Assembly (NCBI GenBank): GCA_013216015.1
Contig: JABSOI010000022.1
Location: forward strand, 32,792-96,791
Origin: Alteromonadaceae bacterium
GTDB taxonomy: Bacteria > Pseudomonadota > Gammaproteobacteria > Enterobacterales > Alteromonadaceae
Direction: 5' to 3'
Length of the DNA stretch: 64,000 nucleotides
Made by a program: the position numbers and the translations under genes. The notes below the pieces were generated by a model. It worked only from the letters and a program-made list of their open reading frames with translations, was not told the DNA's origin and made no database searches. Shown piece by piece: positions 1 through 9,130 of this stretch; position 1 is the first letter of the stretch, and the number at the start of each line of letters is the position of its first letter.

Positions 1-73
1 ATTTACTCATAATTTTAATGGTTACCTATTTCAACTAGTCTATATTGATAAACTCATAGTTTGAATTAATTAT

Positions 74-143
74 TAAAAGCGCTTACAAACTAAATGAAAA
101 TCAGGTAATGTTAGTTTTTTATTGATAAATGTAAGCGCTTTCA
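74..143. promoter_or_regulatory. Two LacI-type operators upstream of the GH3 gene
   Basis: Two palindromic sites with the AAGCGCTT core lie here: TAAAAGCGCTTACA at 74-87 and TGTAAGCGCTTTCA at 130-143. The second is base-for-base the same as two sites in the TBDR/symporter divergent region near 15.4-15.6 kb. Central CG palindromes of this kind are typical of LacI/GalR-family sugar repressors. No such regulator gene is in the window. Apart from these sites I see nothing assignable in positions 1-453. Confidence 0.7.
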
Positions 144-453
144 TTTAAGGTTAGTGTTTTATTTCATAAAGGTCAACCTCTTTATTTTTGTTTATGCAAC
201 ACCGTAAACTTAATGTAATTACTGAAGTTCAGTTTGTTAATTATAATGTTTTTATTATTGTTAAGTATTTGAGGATGGTAATAAATTTTATTTAATATTA
301 GGAAATATAACTACGGTTTCAAATTCGACCATAAATAAAGAAGTTATCAGTTATCAGTTATCGACAAAGTGTGAATATTGCTTTGGAAGCAAACCATAAA
401 AAATTAATGCAAATTAATTCATTAATGTAAATGAACAAGTAAGATCAAATTAT

Positions 454-3066
454 ATGACTACACGAATAAAAATTAGGGCCCCTATTTCTCAAATTAAGAA
501 TATTGGCTTGGTATTGCTTTCTACCTTTGTGGTAATAACTTCTGGATGCAATAAAGTAGAAAAAGAAAAATTAGTAAGTAATGAAACAAATCCGGAAAAA
601 ATATCAGCACAAAGTAATATTGATAAAATATGGCCGCAGCTGAAAATAGACGTTAAGCAAAATGCTGAGGATGAAGCCAGGGTAGCTGAAATACTGTCGG
701 CTATGACACTTAAGCAGAAAGTTGCACAAATGATCCAACCGGAAATTCGTGATATTACCGTTGAAGATATGCGCAAATACGGTTTTGGTTCGTATCTTAA
801 TGGTGGTGGTGCATTTCCAAATAATGATAAACATGCAACTCCTGCAGACTGGATAAAGCTTGCTGAAGATATGTATCAGGCATCAATTGACGACAGCCAG
901 GATGGCTCAGTTATTCCTACCATGTGGGGGACTGATGCTGTTCATGGACATAATAACGTTATAGGTGCGACATTGTTTCCTCATAATATTGGTTTAGGGG
1001 CGATGAATAACCCTGAATTGATTGAGAAAATAGCCAGTATTACCGCCAGAGAAGTGATGGTTACGGGTATAGATTGGGTTTTTGCACCGACAGTTGCTGT
1101 TGTTAGAGACGACAGGTGGGGGCGAACCTATGAAGGTTATTCAGAAGATCCTGAAATTGTTCGTGTTTATGCAGCATCAATTGTCAAAGGTCTTCAAGGA
1201 AGTGTAGATGAAGACTTTCTTGGCGATCAACGGGTTATCAGCACAGTAAAACATTTTTTAGGTGACGGTGGCACTGAAGCGGGTGACGACCAGGGTAATA
1301 ATTTATCTTCAGAACAAGAATTATTCGATATACATGCACAAGGTTATGTTGGGGGGTTAACCGCTGGCGCGCAATCAGTCATGGCTTCATTTAATAGCTG
1401 GCATGGCAGGAAACTTCATGGCAATAAATATCTGTTAACCGATGTATTGAAAGATCGTATGGGATTTGACGGTTTTGTTGTAGGTGACTGGAATGGTCAC
1501 GGACAAGTGAAAGGTTGTACTAATGAAAGCTGTCCGCAGGCAATCAATGCAGGTTTAGATATTTTTATGGTACCGACCGATGCGTGGAAGCCGTTATATG
1601 AAAATACAATATCACAAGTAAAAAACGGCGAAATAAGTCAGGCTCGAATTGATGATGCGGTAAAACGAATTCTCAGAGTTAAATTAAGGGCAGGGATTTT
1701 TGATAAACCGAGTCCTGCACAGCGAACTTTGTCTGGCAGAACTGAACTTATTGGTGCCAAAGAACACAGAAGTGTAGCGAGACAAGCGGTACGTGAATCA
1801 TTGGTGTTGCTTAAAAATAAGAACAACCTGCTACCGTTAATGCCTCATCAGAATATTTTAGTGACAGGAGATGGTGCTCATAATCTAGGTAAGCAATCAG
1901 GTGGTTGGACCATTACCTGGCAAGGGACAGGTAATAATAATGCTGATTTCCCCGGTGGAACATCAATCTATGATGGTATAAAGGATAAACTGAAAAATGC
2001 CGATGGTTTACTTGAACTAAGTGCAGATGGTAGTTTTACACAAAAACCTGACGTTGCTATTGTGGTTTTTGGAGAAGAACCTTATGCCGAAGGCAATGGT
2101 GATATTGATAACCTTGAATATCAACGGGGGAATAAAAAAGATCTTGCGCTTATTAAACAATTAAAAGCTCAAGGTATTGCGATAGTTTCCGTATTTATCA
2201 GTGGGCGTCCGATGTGGGTAAACGCTGAATTAAATGCTTCTGATGCCTTTGTCGCTGCATGGTTGCCAGGCTCTGAAGGTAAAGGTATTGCTGATGTACT
2301 TATTCGTCAGGAAAATGGTGAAATTGATCATGATTTTGTTGGAAGGTTATCGTATTCATGGCCTGCAACCTCAAATCAAACCAACGTTAATAGACACGAT
2401 GATAATTATCAGCCTTTGTTCCCTTACGGCTTTGGCTTACGATATGAAGATAAAGATACTTTAGGTGACGATTTACCACAAGAGTATGAAACATCCTTAA
2501 CTCAGTTACCTGTTGTCGACTTGTTAAAAGCACCTTGGCGTTCCTCATTTTATGTTAATGCCAGAGAAGAATTAATTACCAGTAATAGTCAAGCGAGTGA
2601 ATTTGTCAGTTATCGAACAATAGACAGGGTAGTGCAGGAAGATGCACGTTTGGTCAGTTTTAATGGTAAAGGGTTGGGACATGTTGAAATTAACGACAAC
2701 TTTCCATTTGACCTGCGTGGCTATTATCAGGCTAATTCTTCAATTTCAATGGTGGTGCAAATAGACAAAGCACTAATTCCAGAAGTGACTCAAGCAGTTA
2801 GTCAATCAGTTTACTTAAGCATGCGTTGTGAAAAAAATTGCTTTGCAGATATCGATATTTCATCTACGCTGTCCAGTCTTGAAGTTGGGACATGGCAACA
2901 AATAAGTGTAGATTTAGCTTGTTTTGCCAACAAAGGGGCAACAATGGATAAAATATTTGCTCCCTTTGTGATTAAAACCAAAAGTGCGATCACGATAAAA
3001 TATTCAGATGTGAAAATAATACCTGATAGTGCACAACAGGCGACTTATAGTTGCCAGAACAAGTAA
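454..3066 (+). CDS. GH3 family beta-glucosidase / exo-beta-glucanase, lipoprotein
   Basis: This is an exo-acting beta-glucoside hydrolase of family GH3, probably cutting glucose from the non-reducing ends of beta-glucans or cello-oligosaccharides. The N-terminus has a hydrophobic stretch ending in a lipobox (ITSGC, Cys32), so it should be a membrane-anchored lipoprotein facing the periplasm or surface. The GH3 N-terminal barrel carries the KHFLGDGGT motif and the catalytic nucleophile in VVGDW (Asp345). The GH3 C-terminal sandwich follows, with VVFGEEPYAEG and WLPGSEG. A further ~200-residue C-terminal part resembles the carbohydrate-binding-like tail of Pseudoalteromonas ExoP-type enzymes. 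At 870 residues it fits that subgroup. The Shine-Dalgarno before this ATG is weak. A halogenase-like gene follows after 51 bp, probably in the same transcript. Exact linkage specificity cannot be read from the sequence. Confidence 0.9.
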   Translation: MTTRIKIRAPISQIKNIGLVLLSTFVVITSGCNKVEKEKLVSNETNPEKISAQSNIDKIWPQLKIDVKQNAEDEARVAEILSAMTLKQKVAQMIQPEIRDITVEDMRKYGFGSYLNGGGAFPNNDKHATPADWIKLAEDMYQASIDDSQDGSVIPTMWGTDAVHGHNNVIGATLFPHNIGLGAMNNPELIEKIASITAREVMVTGIDWVFAPTVAVVRDDRWGRTYEGYSEDPEIVRVYAASIVKGLQGSVDEDFLGDQRVISTVKHFLGDGGTEAGDDQGNNLSSEQELFDIHAQGYVGGLTAGAQSVMASFNSWHGRKLHGNKYLLTDVLKDRMGFDGFVVGDWNGHGQVKGCTNESCPQAINAGLDIFMVPTDAWKPLYENTISQVKNGEISQARIDDAVKRILRVKLRAGIFDKPSPAQRTLSGRTELIGAKEHRSVARQAVRESLVLLKNKNNLLPLMPHQNILVTGDGAHNLGKQSGGWTITWQGTGNNNADFPGGTSIYDGIKDKLKNADGLLELSADGSFTQKPDVAIVVFGEEPYAEGNGDIDNLEYQRGNKKDLALIKQLKAQGIAIVSVFISGRPMWVNAELNASDAFVAAWLPGSEGKGIADVLIRQENGEIDHDFVGRLSYSWPATSNQTNVNRHDDNYQPLFPYGFGLRYEDKDTLGDDLPQEYETSLTQLPVVDLLKAPWRSSFYVNAREELITSNSQASEFVSYRTIDRVVQEDARLVSFNGKGLGHVEINDNFPFDLRGYYQANSSISMVVQIDKALIPEVTQAVSQSVYLSMRCEKNCFADIDISSTLSSLEVGTWQQISVDLACFANKGATMDKIFAPFVIKTKSAITIKYSDVKIIPDSAQQATYSCQNK

Positions 3067-3117
3067 ACAAAGTATTGATAAAAAAGCAGTCGTGTTGATT
3101 TTTAAGCTGGGAGATTT

Positions 3118-4677
3118 ATGAGTAAAGTTATTAAAAAAGTTGTTATCGTTGGTGGTGGTACTGCTGGCTGGCTAACCGCTGGTGTTATTGCTGCGGAGCA
3201 TAAAGCTAATTGTGCATCGGGTATTGAGCTAACGTTAATAGAGTCTCCTGATGTAAGTACAATCGGCGTAGGTGAAGGTACCTGGCCAACCATGCGAGAA
3301 ACGCTGCATAAAATTGGAATATCTGAAACTGAGTTGTTCAGGGAGTGTGAAGCTTCGTTCAAACAGGGGGCAAAATTTTCGAAATGGGTTACGGGCGGTG
3401 AAGATGATTTCTATTACCATCCGTTTGTTATCCCCCATGGGTATACTCAAACAAATCTCGTTGTTCCCTGGCAACCTCATCGGGATGAAGTTTCTTTCGC
3501 TGACGCAGTAAGCTTTCAAGGGAAATTATGTGAAAAAGGATGCGCTCCAAAACAAATATCTACCCCTGAATACGCTGCTGTGGCGAATTACGCTTATCAT
3601 CTCAACGCGACAAAGTTAGGCTTGTTTTTACGAAAGCATTGTATTGAAAAGTTAGGTGTAAAACATGTTGTTGACCATGTGACTCAGGTAAATGCTGCTG
3701 AGAATGGTGATATCGCCACAGTTTCAACTAAAGCAGGTGGTGAGATTGCAGGTGATCTGTTTATTGACTGCTCAGGAGGGGCTTCATTACTGCTTGGCCA
3801 ACACTTTAAAGTGCCATTTATCAGTAAAAAGCATATCTTGTTTAACGATACCGCATTAGCAGTACAGGTTCCCTATGAAAATGAGGATAGTCCTATTGCT
3901 TCACATACCATTTCAACGGCACAAAGTTCGGGTTGGATTTGGGACATAGGATTACCGTCACGCCGAGGCGTAGGTCATGTTTATTCAAGTGCGCATATTT
4001 CAGACCAGCAGGCTGAAATTGAACTGCGTCAATATATCACAGAGTCACTGGGCAAGGAAAAGGCAGATGCTTTGACGCTGAGAAAAATATCGTTTGATCC
4101 CGGTCACAGAGAAATATTCTGGCATAAAAACTGTGTCGCTGTAGGAATGGCTGCAGGATTCCTGGAACCTTTAGAGGCTTCGGCTCTGGTTTTAGTTGAA
4201 TTGGCAGCTGCGAAAATTAGCAGAGAATTACCGGCAACCAGAGAAGTAATGGATATTGTTGCCAAGCGATACAATGAGCAGTTTTTATATCGCTGGGATC
4301 GTATTATAGACTTCCTTAAGTTGCACTATATTCTTACACAACGTACTGATTCTGATTATTGGCTGGATAATTGTCGTGAAGAAACTATTCCCGACAGCCT
4401 TTTGGAACTGATGACCCTTTGGCGTCATCATTCTCCAAGCCCTGATGATTTTTCTCAAGTTGAAGAAGTATTTCCTTCCGCAAGTTGGCAGTATGTGCTT
4501 TACGGTATGAATTTTGAGACGCAAACCAGTTCAACTCAAAGACGCTCAGTTGATGAACAGATAGCACAGATGTACTTTCAGGAAAATATTCAAATGACCA
4601 AAAAGTACCTTGCTGCGTTGCCAGGCAATAGAGAGTTGATTGATAAAATCAAAGAATTTGGAATGCAAAAGGTATAG
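3118..4677 (+). CDS. Tryptophan-halogenase-like flavoprotein, divergent copy
   Basis: A member of the flavin-dependent tryptophan halogenase family (PrnA/RebH type), 519 residues. The Rossmann FAD motif GGGTAGW is at the N-terminus, and the lysine corresponding to the catalytic Lys is present in SFKQGAKF. Two hallmark motifs are altered. The WxWxIP signature reads WIWDIG, lacking the proline, and the usual EPLEST reads EPLEAS. Since the region after that Glu shapes the halide site, this copy may not halogenate, or may use another substrate. A GGGAG ribosome site precedes the ATG. It follows the GH3 gene closely. Family members next to TBDRs and glycoside hydrolases are common in marine Alteromonadales, but their role in sugar loci is not established. 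Confidence 0.85.
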   Translation: MSKVIKKVVIVGGGTAGWLTAGVIAAEHKANCASGIELTLIESPDVSTIGVGEGTWPTMRETLHKIGISETELFRECEASFKQGAKFSKWVTGGEDDFYYHPFVIPHGYTQTNLVVPWQPHRDEVSFADAVSFQGKLCEKGCAPKQISTPEYAAVANYAYHLNATKLGLFLRKHCIEKLGVKHVVDHVTQVNAAENGDIATVSTKAGGEIAGDLFIDCSGGASLLLGQHFKVPFISKKHILFNDTALAVQVPYENEDSPIASHTISTAQSSGWIWDIGLPSRRGVGHVYSSAHISDQQAEIELRQYITESLGKEKADALTLRKISFDPGHREIFWHKNCVAVGMAAGFLEPLEASALVLVELAAAKISRELPATREVMDIVAKRYNEQFLYRWDRIIDFLKLHYILTQRTDSDYWLDNCREETIPDSLLELMTLWRHHSPSPDDFSQVEEVFPSASWQYVLYGMNFETQTSSTQRRSVDEQIAQMYFQENIQMTKKYLAALPGNRELIDKIKEFGMQKV

Positions 4678-4711
4678 TGTTTGACTGCTATTTCAACTGA
4701 ATGACGATATA

Positions 4712-4968
4712 ATACCAATTGTACTAAGTAAGTGGTCACCCTCGATGGTCTAAATTTCCAATAGCTGCGTTGCCGACATGGATGTCGGTACTTAGGTTTT
4801 GTCTGGAACAAAAAACCTGTGCTTTCAATCCCAATAGCCAGCTATTGCTCAATCAAGCGCCTTGCCTACATGGATGTAGGTACTTAGGTTTTGCCTGGAG
4901 CAAAAAACCTGTGCTCTTGAAAATTTATCCTCATCGAACCCTGACCACTAACTTAATACAATTGGTAT
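4712..4968. mobile_element. MITE-like inverted-repeat element, family C, copy 1
   Basis: A 257-bp element bounded by imperfect ~36-bp terminal inverted repeats that begin ATACCAATTGTA. The ends match those of 52305-52512 and 22863-22948. The interior contains a hairpin around CCGACATGGATGTCGG and a near-duplicate of that module (CCTACATGGATGTAGG). It also has the CCCAATAGCC core that recurs in the family A elements. No transposase is encoded. It lies 34 bp after the halogenase stop codon. The remaining gap to 5141 shows nothing assignable. Confidence 0.8.
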
Positions 4969-5141
4969 AAGGTTTAAAATACGGGCTTATGTTTTATTTA
5001 CGTCAGGTAAGAAAACAAAAGCCCGTTATGTTTTTTAAACTTAACACTTAAAATTAACATTTATACTTAATCGAAATAAAAGTGTGAACATTATGCGTGG
5101 TTTGAATTCACTCCATAATTGATATATTTTAATACAAGGCG

Positions 5142-6337
5142 TTATTTTGGTGCGCCATCAAAGTTAGGTTTGGCAAACTTGATAACTCCCGTCTTACCAA
5201 TCGAGCGGTCAAATACTACATAATAATTATTCATTAACGGTAAGCCAAGAATGCTTTGTTGTTACCCCTTGCTGATATTAAACTGCGTTTTCCGGCCACT
5301 GGCAGTTACAGAGTTTAATTGCCAATAAGTCTCAGGTTTAATTTCTAGTTTAACTGGTGAATCATCTTCACCGTCCAATGTTACATATATGGCTGGCCAC
5401 TTAGCTAAATCCTCCTCGGTTTGAGGTACCCCCAGTCTCTGTGCTAAAAGTTCGGCATGTTGCAGTACATAATCATAAATATTTGAGGCTAGAGAAAGCG
5501 TATTGGTACCACTGTCAATAATAGAATTTGAAAGCAAATAAGACGAAGATGGTGGCTCTACAACTTGTGGTAGAAAATCACCCACCTGAATAGCTGTCAT
5601 ATTGGTATTGTAATAGCGGCCCTGACCATTGGGTTCTGCTACCTCAGTAACCACCAGAAAATCACCAGTATACAATTCAGTATGTTGCTCGCCTTCACCT
5701 AAAATAAACCAGCCTTTATTTAACGGGTCGGTCGCCAGATCAGTGCTGTAGTGCGTGATAGAACGTCGGGTCATAAAGGCAAATTTGTTTGGGGTCAGTT
5801 CTGCTTTTTCCAGTTCAGTAAAAAATGGTGTCAAATGTACAGTAGGCAATGGATTGGCAGTATACTGTGGCGAAGTCAATTCGAGCCATTTGTATTGAGA
5901 ATCATAATTGCTTATGGGGAAATCGGCTGTACCTGCGTCGGCTGCATTATTTAATGACTGATAAGCAAGGCCTAGAATGCCATCCGTCGGATAAAACTGT
6001 CGCTGTCCCCGGTAAATACCCGACTGAATTTGAGAAATATTGGCATCTGGTATGTCTATATAATGTTCACCGGTGCCTAGCCCTATTTGAGCCTTTAATA
6101 CCGGACCAGTCCAATGCCCGGTGCCATATCCAACAAATTGAATGTTGTTTGTTTTGGTCACTGGTGTTGAACCGAATTTGTCATGCCACACGGCTAAAGT
6201 GCTGCTGCCGGTATCCAGAATCACATGGCGATATTTTTTTCTGGACCCAATTCCAGTTGAGCAGCATAATCGCCCAGAGGTACATCATTGACGTAATTGG
6301 TGATTAATATTTTTGCGGTCTTTGCAACGTTTGTCAT
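5142..6337 (-). pseudogene. Pepsin-like (A1) aspartic peptidase, frameshifted and with an in-frame stop
   Basis: The reading frame begins at ATG 6337, after an AAGGAAATAAC ribosome site, and encodes a bilobal aspartic peptidase. The first catalytic motif is ILDTGSS, then come DGILGLAY and the second catalytic motif IIDSGTN, and ILGLPLMNNYYVVFDR is near the C-terminus. Two lesions break it. A run of seven A's on the coding strand (6234-6240) needs one more A to join GPEK to KYRHVILDTGSS. An in-frame TAA at 5262-5264 also separates NISKG from QQSILGLPL. With one base restored the length is 399 codons, normal for a bacterial pepsin homologue. There is no signal peptide. Pepsin-type enzymes are uncommon in bacteria and occur in marine gammaproteobacteria such as Shewanella. 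Sequencing error at the homopolymer is possible, but it would not explain the stop. Confidence 0.85.
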
Positions 6338-6831
6338 GTTATTTCCTTATCTGTTGAAAAATTTACAGTGGCAAGGAAACTCTATGAAGACTTCCCTGTT
6401 TATCAAAGCATAGCTCCCTTATTATTTTATTACCAAAAAGCCGTTTAGTTTTTTATTACTAAAATGGAACTTGAAAGCGGATATTTTCTTCATTAAATCT
6501 TTTGTAAAACATGATAAAAAACCTCTCAAAAAGCTCATTCAACAAATTAAAATTTGATTACCCAAGTAAAGGGGCGTTAGCGAGTTAAAAACAGGCGTAG
6601 CCCATCAATTTATCAGTTAATAATTATTTTAATAAGATACCGTTAAAATCTTGAACGGGTATAATCAATATAAATTTGTTTGAAAATTACAAAGCTTGAA
6701 CTATGGGTTACGCTTTGAGCTATCGCCATCATGATTATTTACGCTAATTGAAATAACAATCATTTCTACTATTTATTTGTCTTTCGAATAGCTAAAATTA
6801 GTTATTTTTATAAACGGAGTCAGTAGCAATA
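6338..6831. other. Intergenic region without recognised features
   Basis: This 494-bp gap separates the decayed peptidase from the serine hydrolase. It is AT-rich and must hold the promoters of both divergent genes. I see no operator-like palindrome, repeat unit or convincing ORF in it. Confidence 0.5.
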
Positions 6832-8049
6832 ATGTTTTATCGAGTTGGTTTTATTTATTTTGCACTTTTAGTCATACCATTTTCATATGGCAGTAATCTT
6901 ATTGATTTCAATAAAAAATTTTTAGCTAATGTTTCTAACGAACTGGAGAAATACAGTATTCCAGGAGCGGCATATGCCATAGTGCAAAGTAATAATATTG
7001 TTGCTCTGGAAACTTTTGGTCACATCGAAAAAGCTAACTCTCAAAAAGCTAATTCTCAAAAAGCTAATTCTCAAAAAGTAAATGGGAATACGGTATTTCG
7101 TCTGGCATCAGTGTCTAAAACCTTTGCAGCAACTATTACTACTATGCTGGCGCAAGAGCGGCAGCTGAACTTGTCAGATCCTATCACCAAATATGTTCCT
7201 CATTTTTCTTTGGCGAAAGAGGGCGCCGCTGAGAAAATTCAACTTAAACATTTGTTAAGTCATTCAAGTGGGCTGATGCCGAACGCTTATGACAACCTGT
7301 TACATGAAAACTGGAGTCTGGATAAAATCATTCGTCGCTTTGATCGCGTCGAACCTATTTGTAAACCTGCGCAGTGTTATGGATACCAGAATATCGCCTA
7401 TGCCTTTTTGCAACCAGCCATAGAAGCGAGCCAACCTAAAAGCTATTCAACCTTGCTTCAGGAGAGAGTCTTCTCGCCACTTAATATGATGGATGCGTCG
7501 GTCGGTATTGATGTATTTCTGGAACAACAAAATACAGCGAAACCTCATGTTCTTAGAAAACGCATCAAAACAGGTAAAAAGGACAAGCAAGGTAATGAAG
7601 TTAAGCAATACATTTGGAATACCGTTAAAGTAGAACCTGATTTTTATAAAGTTGCTCCCGCAGCGGGCATCAATGCCAGTATTACCGACCTGGCAAAATG
7701 GTTAATCGCTAATTTAGGCCATAAACCTGAAATATTGTCCCCTGCACTACTGAATGAGTTAACCACTCCACGGATAAAAACTAAAAAAGATTTACGCCGA
7801 AAATTTTGGAGGGAACATTTAACTGACGCCCACTATGGCTACGGTTGGCGTATTTATCAATTTAAAGATCACCCAATCATCTATCATTCAGGATGGGTGT
7901 CAGGCTTTCGTGCTGATATTGGCTACTCGCCAGATTTAGATATTGGTTTTGCAGTGCTCATCAATGCTGAATCTAATGTCATCAACAAAATATCAAGCCA
8001 GTTTTGGTCACAGGCCCTTGATTTAATTGGTTCCGTTTCGGAAAAATAA
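6832..8049 (+). CDS. Beta-lactamase-fold serine hydrolase (class C / esterase type), exported
   Basis: This 405-residue protein has the penicillin-binding/beta-lactamase fold shared by AmpC, D-Ala-D-Ala peptidases and EstB-type esterases. Residues 1-20 form a signal peptide ending near SYGSN. The SxxK nucleophile motif is SVSK in RLASVSKTFAA, the second motif is YQN in YGYQNIAYAF, and the third is HSG in YHSGWVSGF, replacing KTG as in many esterases. A 5-residue unit (KANSQ) is repeated three times before the SxxK motif. The GGAG ribosome site lies about 12 nt before the ATG, which is rather long. It stands alone on the plus strand among decayed genes. True substrate unknown; peptide, ester or lactone hydrolysis are all possible. 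Confidence 0.85.
   Translation: MFYRVGFIYFALLVIPFSYGSNLIDFNKKFLANVSNELEKYSIPGAAYAIVQSNNIVALETFGHIEKANSQKANSQKANSQKVNGNTVFRLASVSKTFAATITTMLAQERQLNLSDPITKYVPHFSLAKEGAAEKIQLKHLLSHSSGLMPNAYDNLLHENWSLDKIIRRFDRVEPICKPAQCYGYQNIAYAFLQPAIEASQPKSYSTLLQERVFSPLNMMDASVGIDVFLEQQNTAKPHVLRKRIKTGKKDKQGNEVKQYIWNTVKVEPDFYKVAPAAGINASITDLAKWLIANLGHKPEILSPALLNELTTPRIKTKKDLRRKFWREHLTDAHYGYGWRIYQFKDHPIIYHSGWVSGFRADIGYSPDLDIGFAVLINAESNVINKISSQFWSQALDLIGSVSEK
7030..7083 (+). repeat. 15-bp tandem repeat inside the serine hydrolase gene
   Basis: The unit AAAGCTAATTCTCAA (Lys-Ala-Asn-Ser-Gln) occurs three times in frame at 7030-7044, 7045-7059 and 7060-7074, and a partial fourth unit follows. The copies differ by one base, which points to recent duplication. 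Confidence 0.9.
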
Positions 8050-8073
8050 ATTTTAAAATTGTATGTAAAATGA

Positions 8074-8331
8074 CTTAAACCTTTTCAGTATGATGTTGGT
8101 GTTAATGGAAAAGGACGTTTAACCAAGGTTGAAAATAATCATGGGTATAATCGTTATTCTTATAATGATTACGGAGAAATAATCAGCCAACAGACCAAAA
8201 TCAAAGGAAAAAGCTACCGTATAGATTTTACGTATCATAAGCTTGGTGGAGTAAAAGATATCATTTACCCTAGTGGTAATATGGTGAGATATCAGTATTT
8301 ACAGTCAGGTATATTTGCTATTTTTCTTTAA
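8074..8331 (+). pseudogene. RHS/YD-repeat protein fragment
   Basis: An open frame of about 85 codons, without a start codon, translates to YD-repeat sequence. Recognisable pieces are FQYDVGVNGKGRLTKVEN, YSYNDYGEIISQQ and IIYPSGNMVRYQY, the alternating Tyr-Asp/Gly-Arg pattern of RHS and wall-associated proteins. It starts right after a TGA at 8071 and ends at TAA 8329-8331. Complete RHS proteins exceed 1000 residues, so this is a remnant of a much larger gene that is otherwise gone. The remainder up to 8540 holds only one isolated element end. Confidence 0.8.
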
Positions 8332-8493
8332 AGGATTGCGAAAAAAAATGTTTAGTACGCTAGATTGTTCGTATCCATCTAGCTGTTTTTTCACTGTTAA
8401 ATATCCAATCGTTCACATTTTTTGTTTCATAACAAATATATAAAACGCTTTAAATAATGGACTTTAGAAAAAATAGCGTTATTCTTCCTACCA

Positions 8494-8511
8494 TTAATAC
8501 AATTGGTATAA
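8494..8511. repeat. Solo end of a family C element
   Basis: The sequence TTAATACAATTGGTATAA matches the right terminal inverted repeat of the 4712-4968 element, but no matching left end is seen nearby. It is probably a deletion remnant. Confidence 0.55.
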
Positions 8512-8540
8512 GTATTACATTTTCAAATTAATAAAAGGTT

Positions 8541-8992
8541 ATGTTTAATGAAAAGTTTAAAGCAAATTTTGATGGGTTAGTAGGGCCGACACATAACTAT
8601 GCCGGGTTATCTGAAGGAAACGTGGCGTCGCTGAAAAGTGCGTTTAGCATTTCAAACCCTATTTTGATACTTTGAACAGCTGTAATACGCCTATTAAACA
8701 GGTTAAATATTTTGATGTGAATGAAAGCATGAAAAATGGTGGCGGCCCAGCTTGCTTAAGATTACGTGTCGCACTGAATGCTTCGGAATTAGCCGCTGTT
8801 AATCCTTCATGTATTATGTCTGATACATTGTTTAACAGGTTAAATACTTGGGTTGACAGTCATTACAGAGATAGATTGAGCGGTGATGACTTACAAGATC
8901 CACAATTACTGATTGAATCAAGAACCGCGCTGGACGAGTTGACGCAAATATTAAATTTAGGCTCTGTTTATAGATTTCAACAGGAGCATTAA
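8541..8992 (+). pseudogene. astB: N-succinylarginine dihydrolase remnant with a large internal deletion
   Basis: The first ~33 codons from ATG 8541 match the AstB N-terminus ([19 protein letters not shown]). From about 8672 a different frame matches the AstB C-terminus: [55 protein letters not shown] and GSVYRFQQ. An intact AstB is about 445 residues, so around 300 residues in the middle are missing and the join is out of frame. AstB deiminates and decarbamoylates succinylarginine in the arginine succinyltransferase pathway. No other ast gene is nearby, so this is a stranded relic. Confidence 0.9.
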
Positions 8993-9048
8993 CGAACACA
9001 ATGGTAACGTTTCTGAATTGTTATTTCTGTTCGTGATGCTGTAGTTAA

Positions 9049-9081
9049 AGTTGAAATCATCAGAATTTGATGATTTCAACT
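9049..9081. terminator. Perfect 14-bp stem, bidirectional terminator candidate
   Basis: AGTTGAAATCATCA at 9049-9062 pairs perfectly with 9068-9081 around a 5-nt loop. T-rich sequence follows on the plus side. It lies between the convergent astB relic and the halogenase gene, so it could end both transcripts. Confidence 0.7.
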
Positions 9082-9130
9082 CATTGTTTATTTTTAAATA
9101 AAGTTGCTCAACTATTTAACCCAACTAAAA

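Noticed and set aside
4770..4970. 66-codon ORF in the family C element
   Set aside because: It lies wholly inside the inverted-repeat element, reads through its duplicated module and is not kept in the 52305 copy.
5849..6307. 152-codon plus-strand ORF opposite the aspartic peptidase
   Set aside because: It is antisense to clear peptidase coding sequence with catalytic motifs and shows no recognisable protein features.
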